Positions 31,801-42,238 of a DNA stretch of 64,000 nucleotides are shown piece after piece. Under the pieces are notes generated by a model. That model saw nothing but the letters and a program-made list of their open reading frames with translations, ran no database searches and was not told where the DNA came from. Position 1 is the stretch's first letter, and every line of letters begins with the position of its first letter. The DNA lies in the NCBI RefSeq assembly GCF_000003815.2, contig NC_049981.1:2431880-2495879 (forward strand), given 5' to 3'. A program made the position numbers and the translations under genes. The DNA comes from Branchiostoma floridae. Lineage: Eukaryota > Chordata > Leptocardii > Amphioxiformes > Branchiostomatidae.

Positions 31801-33145
31801 GGGGACAGCAGGTTCCCCCACCCTGGGGAGAGATTTCCCCAACCTGGGGAAAATAGGATCCCCCACCCAGGGGACAGCAGGTTTCCCCACCCTGGAGACA
31901 GCAGGTTCCCCCACCCAGCAGAAAGGTTCCCCCACCCTAGGGAGGAAAGGTTTTCCCACCCAGGGGACAACAGATTTCCCCACCCTGGGGATAACCGGTT
32001 TCCACATCCTGGGGTCAGCAGGTTCCCCCAGCAAGGCAACCAGAGATACCCCCACCCTGGGGAGAGATATCCCCACCCTCACCCCTCCTTAGACAGTAGG
32101 TTTCCCCACCCAGGGGAAGGCAGGTATGGGGAGGAGAGGTACCTGGCCCAGGCGGCCGGGGATAGCCGGTTTGTGGCACAGCGGATGGCAGGGATGCTGC
32201 AGGTGGGTTGGTTTTTAACAGCCAAAAAATGACTGAAATTCCACAACAGTTTACAACTCATAAGAAAGTACATTGTTTATTTGAGCTTTAAATTATCTAT
32301 CAGCACTTCACTTGGTGCTATATGGCACTTCTAGGGCTGTTTGAGCTGTTTGTTTGGTGTGCCTTATGTTCATTGTTCACATAAGAGTGTGAAGTATTGC
32401 AGGGAACTTGACAGCCTATGTTTGTGTTGTATTTCTGCAGGACGGTCTGGAGGAGGCGAGCTTGATGGACAGGTCAGTAGCACTACAGAACCTGCAGAAC
32501 ATGCTCGGTCCACCGCGATCCATGGCAGAGTCACTTAGCAACAACATGGAGGCGTTTCCAGGGCAACGACAAATGGTGGAAGAGATGAGATCGCAAGAGG
32601 CAGTGCAAAGCATGTTGGGAAGGATGATGCAGTCCCACAATGCCATGGGAAATGCTGCCATGCAAAAGTCTGGCATGCCTGCAGGTCTGTCCCATGGTGC
32701 AATGCAAGGACCAAGAATGACCACGCCCTACAGCACAGCAGATGGGGCCATGGCAGCAGGTCAAGGGTCGGTGGGAGGTCAAATGTCAGGAGGTCAAATG
32801 TCGCCAGGGGGTTTGATGTTCAAAGCGCCGGGGCCGATGGGGGATGCTGGGATGGGCGTTCCCGTACAGGACATTCAGCAGACTAGGAAGGCACAACGGT
32901 TCGTGTTGCCAACGGAAACACCAACCAGAACTCTGCAGTATTTTCCCGCAGGGAAACCTGCCGAGCGGGCGCCGCACCCGGGCATGATGCAGCCCGCTAT
33001 GAGTGCCCCGAACCTCTCGGCCAATCAGGAGCCTCAAAAGAGGATTTCTTTCTCCGAGGAGAACCTGATGCAAGCTGGGGTCAGAGCAATGAACCCTGGG
33101 TATCCTGCAATGAACCATGGGTACTCAGGCTACCCTGGACAGTAG
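25891..33145 (+). CDS. BCL9: BCL9 (Wnt/beta-catenin co-activator) exons
   Basis: Exons 25891-26293, 26551-26693, 26859-26960, 27534-28240, 28696-29302, 29755-32202 and 32441-33145, in phase throughout. A KKRKRETSTDSRDSS basic/Ser segment resembles the vertebrate N-terminal NLS region. HD1 (YIFSTELANK, then AAEAVLQGRVQSIVAFHI across the 26693/26859 junction) is the Pygopus PHD-binding helix. HD2 (GLTPEQLRHRQERL, then MHKLLFPEQ) binds beta-catenin armadillo repeat 1. HD3 (QIEWRRLEESFYREKRKR) ends exon 27534-28240. The long Pro/Gln/Met-rich C-terminus, with KSP and RFPHPGDS repeats, is the expected disordered transactivation part. BCL9 bridges Pygopus and beta-catenin in the nuclear Wnt enhanceosome. 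No own initiator exon is obvious; the ATG closing the exon at 24475-24477 could start a BCL9-only form, reading MADIHVSES. Confidence 0.93.
26694..26858 (+). other. GC-AG intron inside BCL9 HD1
   Basis: The donor is AAG followed by GCAAGT, not GT. Only this junction keeps the conserved HD1 reading NK|AAEAVLQG in frame; the nearest GT (26699) would shift the frame. GC donors with an otherwise perfect AAG/GCAAGT consensus are a known minor class of U2 introns. Confidence 0.85.
27181..27533 (+). repeat. 36-bp tandem array copied from the start of the next BCL9 exon
   Basis: About eight units of GTGCAGCTCGGTTACCCATG plus GGAACAGCTGTATCAG lead up to the exon at 27534, which begins GTGCAGTCCGGTAACCCATG. 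Each unit carries its own AG acceptor-like end and, being 36 bp, is a whole number of codons (VQLGYPWEQLYQ against exonic VQSGNPWQQMQ). The final ~55 bases before the true acceptor are diverged. Confidence 0.85.
28241..28366 (+). repeat. CACT-rich stretch with a copy of the preceding exon end
   Basis: The exon ends GTGGAGGGCCGTATGGGGGA then CAGAG/GTAAC. A copy at 28337-28366 reads GATGGAGGGCTGTACAGGGT then ACAGAG/GTACA, separated by ACTCACTC repeats that also resume after it. Confidence 0.65.
28859..29090 (+). repeat. In-frame coding repeat of QPQGAPQDRHPMLQS in BCL9
   Basis: Five units of roughly 16-18 residues lie within exon 28696-29302. The repeat keeps frame, lies in the disordered region between HD3 and the C-terminus, and is probably length-variable. 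Confidence 0.85.
31690..32130 (+). repeat. In-frame coding repeat RFPHPGDS/ERFPHPG in BCL9
   Basis: About 18 units of seven to nine residues (R-F/Y-P-H-P-G-D/E-S/N) at the end of exon 29755-32202 form a His/Pro/Arg-rich tract. I do not know this block from vertebrate BCL9. Confidence 0.85.
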
Positions 33146-35230
33146 GACTGATCCATTAAGTGGTTGGGGGGGGGGGGTGCAGGGTGAGAAATGTTGCCAT
33201 ATCCAGTGAAAATATAGAGAGCAGGACATGAGATATATTTGTACATATGTGTTTTGCAGGGCATGATGGGTGAGATGGCTCTGCTTATGACCTGTGACCT
33301 TTACAGCCCAGATGTGTACCTTGTTGTACATTTTGCATGTACTCTGGCCGTGGTGTGGCTCTGCAGCCCTTCTTCACTGTCCTGTACTGCCAACTGTGAT
33401 GTTGTGATGTACAGACTTGACCTGACCTGTCATCTGTATCTTAGTATACTTTCCGGGGAGCACACTTCACAGGAACACACTTTCTAGAAGAAACACTCAA
33501 AACATACACTACCAAACTTACCAAATTCAAAACATTTTTCTATATCACATTTTGTTGGAGAGTGAATTGAAATGAAAAACACGTAGAAAATTTGTAGGAA
33601 AACTGCTCATTAAGGAAAAAACCTGGTCTGAAAAGGATTCAGATTACACTTGTAAAGTGATTGGTCAGGTCAGGTCGGGCTATGAATTTGACACATTTGA
33701 TTTTTGGCCTCCTGAAGATGCAGCTGAATTCGGAATTTTCCAGCCACCAGACCTTTTGTAGCAATGTGAGGGTCCAGTTGATTCATAAGTGGGACCGTTT
33801 TTGGCGATGCCACGGGGGCGGAGCCCTTTTGTTGTACGGGTGGTTTTGTTTAAGGTGCCTTTGTACTGACGTTTCAGGCCTCTACGAGGTCCTATCAACT
33901 GTGCCATATATGGATTGGGAGGGGTAGGTTTGTGGGTATATTGTATGATGGAATATACATGTATGTATCATTGCCAAATTCTACTGTATTCAATGAGGGG
34001 AAAATCTGTACACTGCCATATAAGGGAGCTGTTTGGAGAAGTGATTATCAGCATTTTTAAACCAGTTGGTTCAGTTGTTTCTTTTTTATTCTTTTTGTTT
34101 TGATCAGTGCCACCAACATGATTAAGTCATGCAAATTTATTCCATGGTTCATTTTAGAATAAAAAGTTGCCAAGAGGAATAAAAGAGCTGGGGGGAAAAC
34201 TTGCAGCCAACTAGATTCACCGTACACTCTACCAGTACTGCTGCTTGCTTGTTTTCCCATGTGATTTGGTCATTTGGGAGCCACTGTAGACGCATGTTTG
34301 GGCCACCATAGGCACATATTTGGGCTACCATAAATGCATTTTGGGTCTCTGGCTACATTTCAAGGTAACCTTAGACATGTTTTTGGTGCAAAAAAATTCT
34401 TCTACCCTTCTTTACTCCATCAGTGTTATTGTCAAGGTCAAAATTTCGCACAATGTTTTTTGAAGGTCAGCTGGACATTCATAGATTTTGGGGGTGTTCA
34501 ATTGAGGGGGGGTGCTGTCAGTAGCAGACAGGCTAATTTTCAGTAACTGCAGATCCCCTTCTGTGGATTACATTGATCAGTGCACCACTTACATCCAGTC
34601 ACTGCATAGTTCCTTCTTTTGTAACTTTGATCATATGGAGTGAAACCATGAGGGGGGGGGGGGGGCTTTCTTGACAGCAGGGACAAGGGTAGGGAGGTCT
34701 ATGCAATACTTGTGGGTATCACACCAGAGTGGGCTCACAGCTGAGGGTGTCACACCAGTGTGGGCTCAATGTTGAGGGTATCACACCAGTGTGGGCTCAC
34801 AGCTGAGGGTATCACACCTGTGGCCTCACAGCTAAGGGTATCACACCATAGTTGGCTCGCAGCTGAACGTTTCACACCATTGTGCATTCACAGCTGACGG
34901 TATCACACCATTGTTCTGCATTGGGGCAGATATTTTCTATTTTTGTCACTTTCTTGAGTTGTAAATGTTCATTTTATCTTTTGTGGTACAGGAGATGATT
35001 ATGTACAGCGGGGTGGGGGACAGGAAGTTCCCCTAACTAGTACTAAAGTCTGTAGGTCATGTGTAGGTCTGTATGTAGAGCTAGCGGAAAATCTGCAATA
35101 TATGATAGGGAACAAGTTGTGTTACATACAAACTGTTTTCATGTTGAAAATGTTCTTGTTTAAATCCTGTATAACTTTTGAGAGAAATACAACATATCTT
35201 GGAGGAAATATGCTCAACTTCAGCAATAAA
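33146..35230 (+). other. Probable BCL9 3' UTR
   Basis: No gene follows the stop at 33145. Candidate poly(A) signals are AATAAA at about 34158 and at 35225-35230. The segment contains a GGTCA-rich stretch and the tandem repeat at 34712-34915. The true end is not determined. Confidence 0.45.
34712..34915. repeat. ~31-bp tandem repeat, about six units
   Basis: Units read GGGTATCACACCAGTGTGGG then CTCACAGCTGA, with growing divergence towards 34915. Confidence 0.85.
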
Positions 35231-36509
35231 AACTCTTTATATCACTTCAGATTTGACGTCTTTATTGTTTCACTCATTCAGAACTCTCCAAGCAGAGGTT
35301 CGGGTTCATCTCCGGCTGATTTCTATGTCTTTTAGGGAATTTTTATCATCCTTTTTTATCAAAGTTGTTTTTGTGTGCTATAAGGATTGGGGTCAGGTAG
35401 CCTACAATACGATGGATATGTGCTTTGTATGCAAACTGTATGTGTACCCAGGGTCCCCCTAAAAAGCAGCTCCTATGCCTCTGAGGGAGCAACCCTGAAT
35501 AAAGAAAACAAAAACAGATACATAATAGATTTTAAAAAAGGACAAGAGAAAACCTGATAAAAACACCTAAAAAATACTTGAAAAGCCAACTGGAGCCAAA
35601 CCTCTGCTAGGAGTGTACTCCTGCTCAACAGACAGAATGATTCAGCCAGGCACACTCAAGGATATTCATCTTCCAAAGTCAACCATTCTTACCATCATGA
35701 CACTGACTAGGTTTATATCATTAGCTTGGCTGTTTAAATGCAGCAGCCAGCGCTACCTGACTAGCCGAAGGCATAGTGTTAAACAGGGCGAGCTGAATCG
35801 CGTTCACAATAAAACACGTTCACCCTTGATCCAGTTTCACACCAATCCACATTCGTATTCCATGTAATTCTGAAGTAAACTCAGGTCCAGTTTGTGCTCT
35901 GAATCACATTGTCATGCCAAATTCGAACCATCTGCTGACAACAGCTCCCTCTACCGATCTGACATGTTAGTAATTGTTATCGTCGCCACATAAGGCCCTG
36001 TTACCATGGTAACTGTTTACTTGGCCAAACGGGTGAACTCGTGTGAGTAATAAATGATTCATTAGCGCAAGGAGCTTTTATAATGTTCTGCATAACCGGT
36101 AAAACACCCACGTTGTACATTACATGTGATCACTCTTTCAGGTATAAGCTGCTCATTCACACCTCTTCTTGTGTGGTGCTCCAGGTGTGGGTCTCCTCAA
36201 ACACAGGACCTTCGGCTTAACGTCCGACCCGAAAGGCTCTCTCTAACCAAAGCGGCCATTTTCACTTGCTGTGTCGAGTTAGGGATTTGAAATAGGTGTA
36301 AAGCAGCTTTCCAGTCATCACTGGCACCTGCTAGGAATTCGAACCCATAACCTTTAGATTCCTAAGTCAACATCCTCATCACAAATTCGCCTTGCCACTG
36401 AGAGGTGCACATTTTCTCCTTGTTAATCAATGTTTAAGCTAAGTTGTTTTTCACTCATATTTAGCTGGCATTTACCCGAACTTAGCTTGTGTATATGTGA
36501 TAATGGAGG
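35231..36509. other. Intergenic DNA with a possible tRNA-derived SINE
   Basis: No gene is supported. On the minus strand at about 36390-36320, GGTTATGGGTTCGAATTCC is a B-box-like motif preceded by a weak A-box region, and the following ~170 bases are GC-richer than the flanks. This suggests a tRNA-derived SINE at roughly 36150-36400. Confidence 0.35.
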
Positions 36510-36530
36510 TGACGTCATTGGCGGGAAAGT
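36510..36530 (+). promoter_or_regulatory. CRE plus E2F-like motif upstream of peptide precursor 1
   Basis: A perfect TGACGTCA (36510-36517) is followed at once by TTGGCGGGAAA. The same pair of motifs occurs just upstream of the second precursor (45705-45841). Position about 1 kb upstream of the first coding exon fits an upstream promoter or 5' UTR exon; transcription start is unknown. Confidence 0.4.
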
Positions 36531-37545
36531 TACCAAATGTGTTGGGAAGTTTGAAATGTCAAGAGGCGGTAATGCGATACAAGTGCTGTTAAGTTTTTGT
36601 TCCAACATTTGCATGTTGCTCGCCGTGCACTTTGCATTTACGCAAAGGTGAACAATAGAATTTTGATTTGAGGCCAGTGGGTTGCTATTCTAGAAGGACA
36701 CTGTATCGCTCTCCTTTCAAAACCTTTTATCTCTCCAATTGAAGTCAAGTACCCATTCTTACACCTTGGTTGAGTGAGGAAAGTCTTGATCCCCATTGTT
36801 TGTTTTTCGTTATCTTTTTGTATTTTCATGCTTTGATGTAGTGTAGATGTAATTGTTTTACATTTGAATCAGTTTTTTATGCAAGGGCATAAAATAAAAA
36901 ATGAATTAAAAGATAAGCATTAACACAAAATGAAGCCTCAGATGTCCAAAATCGAAAGGTCACGTCGTTCGAATCCTGGCGGTCGGATATATGTTATGTC
37001 CATAGGAAACAAGGCGAGGTCGAGTTGGTGCTTTTCTAATGGGCTTGAGATTTGCTATAGAAACTAAGACGTTGATTTTGAAATCTAGTTATTAGACTCG
37101 TATATATTTTCAATTTCCTGCATGCGGTAAAAGTCTTTTCTGGAAGCTCCAACAGCAAAGTTTGAGCTCCTCGGCAACTCCAGCTCCAACGGCACCGAAG
37201 TTGCCTTGGAAACCGCCAATCACCGACCACTCCTGAAGTTTCTCACCAACCAGCGCTCACCCTCCCGTGTTACGTCACAGGCTACACACACACACAGCTT
37301 GAAAAGAATAAAGTGAGTTCTGAAGGTGCAACAGGTTGCTACGACGCCCAGGGCACTCCGGGGTCATGTGTCAACAGGTGTGACTCCGGTTCACCTGTGC
37401 AGCACACCTGAGGTTCCCACCTGCCGACAGGAAAGGTGTCTAAACACACCTGCCGTTCCCAACCTGCCGACAGGGGAGGTGTTTAAATCTGCGTGCAGGG
37501 GGAGAGGAGCGTCAGACGAAGCCGAGGAGTCTTCCTGTCCTGACG

Positions 37546-37553
37546 TGACGTCA
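37546..37553 (+). promoter_or_regulatory. Perfect CRE (TGACGTCA) touching the start codon
   Basis: The palindrome TGACGTCA ends on the A of ATG 37553. CREB sites are common near the starts of neuropeptide genes. Whether this one acts as a promoter element depends on where transcription begins. Confidence 0.45.
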
Positions 37554-39175
37554 TGATGATCCAAGTTGGTGTCGTGCTTGTACTGGTGGGGCTGCAGCTG
37601 GTGCAGGTAGGCGGAATGTCTCCTTAAGTCTTTACGTCTTAGATCTTAAGTCTTTACGTCTTAGACCTGCAGCTGGTGCAGGTAGGCTGAACGTCGTCTT
37701 ACGTCTTTACGTCTTACATGTTAAGTCTTTACGTCTTAGACCTACAGCTGGTGCATGTAGACTGAAAGTCTTCTTACGTCTTCCGTCGTAAGTCTTTACG
37801 TCTTAAATCTTCACGTCGTATGTGTTAGACCTGCAGCAGGTGCAGGTAGGCAGGGCAGAATGTTTTCTTACGTCTTTACGGTCTTACGATTTAAGTCTTC
37901 AAGTTTGTACGTCCTAAGTCTTTACATGTTGAGGCAACTTGGAGCTGTACTTGTCCTGGTGGGGCTGCATCTGACGCAGTTAGGCAGGGCAGAGCGTTTT
38001 CGATAGTCAAGAACGAGCTGACTAAGGATACAGTGAACGTTATCCAAACCTTTTGGATCTACCCAATTGTAACATGTAATATAACCTGCCGTTTCCTCCC
38101 CAGACCAGCCCGCTCCCCGTCCATCAACCCAGACAGCTTCCGGACAATCTGCGGGAGGAGCAAGGTAAGGAAAATCACTGCGATTCACTATTAGTATTAC
38201 ACGACAGTGACTTTATCATGTTCAGTCGGCTTTACACGTTGAAACTAATGTACTAGTGTTGATCTTTCTGCCAATTTATTTTAGTGACGCTAAAAAAGAC
38301 TGATTTCAGGATGTTATTCAGTTACACAGCAGGTTGAATTGTCCTTGCATATAAATCACCGATATTGCTACACATGAGAGGAACATGTTTTAAACATTTC
38401 AGTTAAGCGTCGGCTTCAAGATCTCCAGGAGAACCTCGGCAACGGCTTTCCTAGAAAGCGACAATTCCAAGATCCCCAGGAGAACCTCGGCAACGGCTTT
38501 CCTGGAAAGCGACAATTCCAAGATCCCCAGGAGAACCTCGGCAACGGCTTTCCTGGCAAACGACAGTTTCAAGATCCCCAGGAGAGCCTCGGCAACGGCT
38601 TTCCTGGAAAGCGGCAGTTTCAAGATCCCCAGGAAAGCCTCGGCAACGGCTTTCCTGGAAAGCGACAGTTTCAGGATCTCCATGAGAACCTCGGTAACGG
38701 CTTTCCCGGCATACGGCAGTTTCAAGATCCCCAGGAGAGCCTCGGCAACGGCTTTCCCGGCAAACGGCAGGTTCAAGATCCCCAGGAGAGCCTCGGCAAC
38801 GGCTTTCCCGGAAAGCGACAGTTTCAAGATCCCCAGGAGAACCTCGGCAACGGCTTTCCTGGAAAGCGGCAATTTAAAGATCCCCAGGAGGACCTCGGCA
38901 ACGGCTTTCCCGGCAAACGACAGTTTCATGATCCCCAGGAGACCCTCGGCAACGGCTTTCCCGGCAAACGGCAGTTTCAAGATCCCCAGGAGAACCTCGG
39001 CAACGGCTTTCCCGGCAAACGGCAGGTTCAAGATCCCCAGGAGAACCTCGGCAATGGCTTTCCTGGAAAGCGGCAATTTAAAGATCCCCAGGAGGACTTC
39101 GGCAACGGCTTTCCCGGCAAACGGCAGTTTCAAGATCCCCAGGAGAGCCTCGGCAATGGCTTTCCTGGCAAGTAA
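37553..39175 (+). CDS. Multi-copy amidated neuropeptide precursor (QFQDPQENLGNGFP type)
   Basis: Exons 37553-37606, 38104-38164 and 38403-39175 encode 295 residues; phases 0 and 1 match. Exon 1 is exactly a signal peptide (MMIQVGVVLVLVGLQLVQ). Exon 2 begins TSPLPVHQPRQLPD and ends in a VKR dibasic site made across the junction. Exon 3 is 15 head-to-tail 17-residue units of the form QFQDPQENLGNGFP-GKR. Each has N-terminal Gln (pyroglutamate), a C-terminal Gly (amide donor) and a Lys-Arg convertase site, with nothing between units. Predicted product: pQFQDPQENLGNGFP-amide and variants (N/S/D/T at position 8, F/V at 2, Q/K/H at 3). Unit 1 starts Arg-Leu and has RKR instead of GKR, unit 6 has GIR, and the last ends GK-stop. 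The repeat exon opens without ATG, so a simple ORF scan misses it. I recognise no known neuropeptide family. Weaker alternative: a structural secreted repeat protein. Confidence 0.93.
37607..37985 (+). repeat. Four tandem copies of the exon 1 end in intron 1
   Basis: The segment CTGCAGCTGGTGCAG/GTAGGC that ends exon 1 recurs at about 37666, 37741, 37831 and 37960, spaced 75-130 bases by CTTTACGTCTTA-rich filler. The first three keep the exon end and a GT; the last is a whole exon copy with a broken donor. Confidence 0.85.
37926..37979 (+). pseudogene. Complete second copy of the signal-peptide exon
   Basis: These 54 bases give 18 codons, MLRQLGAVLVLVGLHLTQ, matching exon 1 in length and most residues. 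The donor is TTAGGC instead of GTAGGC, so it should not splice. It still has an ATG and a good hydrophobic core, so it could have served as an alternative first exon. Confidence 0.8.
38411..39172 (+). repeat. 51-bp coding tandem repeat, 15 units
   Basis: Units of exactly 51 bases encode the repeated peptide. Nearly all differences are single substitutions, and several change residues 2, 3 or 8 of the peptide. Synonymous differences (CCT/CCC, GGA/GGC, AAG/AAA, CGA/CGG) show that units have diverged and been reshuffled in blocks. The minus strand is also open across the array but has no signal peptide or known motif. Confidence 0.97.
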
Positions 39176-39537
39176 CCGCTTAAAAACCACAGGAAGGCGG
39201 CCGCAAAGGCTCCTTTCTTCCCTCACAATCGTTAGCCATGGTTGAAACCACTGTGAAGTCAAGGCAAGGTCTATCGCGCCACCTAGCGTGTAATGTAGAT
39301 TTTGCATTCTCGTTCTGCTAACTTCTACACTTCATTGGAACTGGAACAAAAGCAATGTAATAGGATCACTAGGCAGCTAAGTAGCTGGTATTGTGACCGC
39401 ATACATATTTTGTACCAAAATGAACATAACGTGTTGATAATTGAATAATACTAGCGGTAAACTTGAAGAAATGCTCCTTGTAAATCCCGCTCTGCACTTT
39501 GTACTGTGACTCCAAAAGTTGCTCACATCTCTAAACT

Positions 39538-39612
39538 TAGCCCCAACCCTATCCAGAACCCTAACCCTGACTCTAACCCTAAACTAATCCACAACCCCAA
39601 CCCTAACTTCAC
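39538..39612 (-). repeat. Degenerate telomere-like (CCCTAA)n
   Basis: About nine units of ACCCTAA, several mutated (CCAACCCTA, GACTCTAACCC), lie downstream of peptide precursor 1. An interstitial telomere-type microsatellite. Confidence 0.7.
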
Positions 39613-39714
39613 GCACGCACGCGCATTCGCCTCACGTAGCCAAAAAATCTGGCTAAGCACAAAATTGGTTCCGTTATGGCAGTTTCTACTTCTTCACTTT
39701 CTCAGATGGGATGT

Positions 39715-39720
39715 AATAAA
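39715..39720 (+). terminator. Candidate poly(A) signal for peptide precursor 1
   Basis: The first clean AATAAA after the stop, ~540 bases downstream. Confidence 0.4.
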
Positions 39721-39894
39721 GCATGGCATGAGCAGTGCTGGTACTGGTGGAAGTCTTCTGTTTGGCTCTGTGCGCAACGTTGTAGTATATAACAAAGTTA
39801 GGAGAGGTAGAAACGGATAGATATATAGATATCGATAGAGTAAGGAGCCGTTGGATAGAGATAGATAGACGGGGTTCAGATGTGTTTGTATGTG

Positions 39895-39992
39895 AGTGAG
39901 TGAGTGTGTGTGTGTGTGCGTGTGTGTGTTTGTGTGTGTGTTTGTATTTGAATTCGTGTGTATGTGTGCCCGTGTTTTATGCCTGTGTGTGA

Positions 39993-40071
<79 letters not shown>

Positions 40072-40075
40072 CTTC
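39895..40075. repeat. (TG)n and (CT)n microsatellites
   Basis: GTGTGT stretches (39900-39990) flank an almost pure CT run of about 60 bases (39994-40053), followed by more GT. Confidence 0.97.
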
Positions 40076-40249
40076 AATCAACGTACTATGAAAATACTCA
40101 AACGAAAATCACATATAAATCTTAAACTTTCAGTAAGTAAATGGAAATGGCATACTTCGACATTATCTTTACCCAAGGCAGGTAAATCAGGGCAGATTGG
40201 TCAAAGGCAACGAACTTGAATAAACAAGACTATTTTAAAAACAGTATGG

Positions 40250-42238
40250 AACAAGAGTTCGTAGACCTCAGGCCTGCATGAAATGTATTGGGTTTCTGTA
40301 GACCTATTGGGTATTTTTGCCTTTTTGTCTGTGGTACGTGGTTGGAAAAATGAGCTTTTTACCGTGTTGGTTGTGCACCATGCAAAAGTCTGACTCTGAA
40401 ATTCCATTTTCTGAATTTGTAAGTTTGGACATGGATGAACATTACTTATTTTGGATTTCTTAAGTATGTAACCAACCACAGTACTTTGAAGTTGTTGAGA
40501 CGCTACCTTTTTTTGTCTCAGATGGCCCATGCACATGTAGTTACTCTGTCACATGATATACTAATATCTTCCTATTTCAATGTACTGACCTAATGCAGCT
40601 GCTAAGTCTCCTTGGTTTGTGTTCTTCCAATGATATTCATTAAAGATTTATTTCTGGGGTGTTATTCACTTGACATCGGAATGTTACTTGCATAATTTGA
40701 CCAATGATACTTTTATCTGTAGTTCCATAGACATTAGACAATATGAATAGTGGTAGCCCCCATGCAGCAGCAACAGTTAGTCCCCAGGGTGGTATGATAT
40801 TTTCATTCAATCCATCCAACCCAAACCTAAATCTCCTGTAGTATCTAAGCCAAATTTAACAGCATAATTTACTATGAAAAATGTCCTTGTCAATCCCATT
40901 TATAGATGGCAAGCTGCTGGCAATGGAAGCTTTGAAAAGTTCAGAAGCTGTTGTAGTCAGAGCAAACACCCAGCAAACATCCCCGCAAACCAATGAGCAG
41001 TTGCTTAGAAGGGGAATTTCATCATATATTTGCCGCGACAAAATGCAACAAACGATACTGAATTTAAAACAGAACAAAGCTAAGCCTCCACCACTTAACC
41101 CTGCCTGTACCATAGATTAAGCAGGCCCAAAAACCAAGCGAATATGACTAGCCCAAAACAACAAATTACCTGTATACAGTATGGAAATGGCATTACCAAA
41201 GAAACAAAAAGAAACACAGGACAAATACACATACCTTTCTCTTATGCCCACACTCTATACAGTTCTCCTCCACATTAGAAAATTGCATCTTCTTCTGTTT
41301 AAGTTCAAGTTCAACCATGATTGCCAACAGGGTAAAGGAACTTGTACCGAAACTTAAAACTCAGTACTATACAGCTCTAGAAACACCACAAAGAGTAATA
41401 AGCAAACTCCAATTATACCTGACCAACAGATATATAATCTTGTACACTCCCGTCATCTGGCAAACTGTCAGTGCCACTAAGTAACCTGATACATTGAAGG
41501 TGGCCCAGGCCAGATGATGGTTCTACACCCAACCATAATCTGTTTTTAAAACCAAGCAGATATTGGGAGGATGCCCCAACCACACAAAAACAGGATCAAC
41601 CTATACAGTATCAAGTTCAAGCACTAGGAGGCCCAAAATCAAACCTGACCACCAGGACACCACAAACAACTCACGTACCAAATAGCAACACAATGGTACC
41701 TTGCGTTCCGGAGATACAGCGCACGCCCCGTGCCCGCACAAAAGGTAACCTAAAATGTCAAGTTCAAGCACCAAGGGCGCCAAAATCAAAATTGAGCATT
41801 ATTCAGCCACCGCCGACACATGTGCCAAATATCATCGCGCCAGCACCAGCCGTTCAGAAGATATAACTCCGGAAACACCCCTCCCGGACACAAAATTCGA
41901 CCTGCCGGGTCAAGTTCAAACGCGACAAGGCCCAAAGTCAATCCTAGGCAACAGGCAACAACCCCCCACCCATGCACCAAAAATCGTCGCAATCGCGCGT
42001 ATCGTTCCGGACACACAGCGCCAAAAGTGCCCCCAAAACACCAAAAATGCCACCTGCAATGTCAAGTTCAAACGCCAGGAGGCCCAAAATCAAACCTGAG
42101 TGTTAGGCTACCACCCCCAACCCACGTACCAAAAATCGTCGTGCTCGCACCATCCGTTCACGAGATACAGCGCCCTACATCCCCGGCTACCGAAAAGTTC
42201 CCACCAGCATCAAAACCATACCTGCATACATGCAGGTA
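40250..42238 (-). repeat. Left arm of a large palindrome (repeat unit copy A)
   Basis: This ~1.99-kb unit is the near-identical reverse complement of 42834-44936. In the orientation of the right arm it begins with the near-palindrome TACCTGCATGTATGCAGGTA, has four to five internal ~150-bp tandem subunits (GCTTGAACTTGACATT...CGCTGTATCTC), an AT-rich half and ends CTACGAACTCTTGTT. It also carries a short reading frame (see 43753-43837). The ends and internal subrepeats are reminiscent of non-autonomous Helentron-like elements, but this is inference. Confidence 0.9.

Noticed and set aside
38399..39307. Long open frame on the minus strand across the peptide array (AEVLLGILKLPFAGKA repeats)
   Set aside because: It is the antisense of a stop-free 51-bp repeat; it has no splice context, while the plus strand has signal peptide, phased exons and processing sites.
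39538..39612. A chromosome end
   Set aside because: The CCCTAA units are few, mutated and flanked by unique sequence on both sides.
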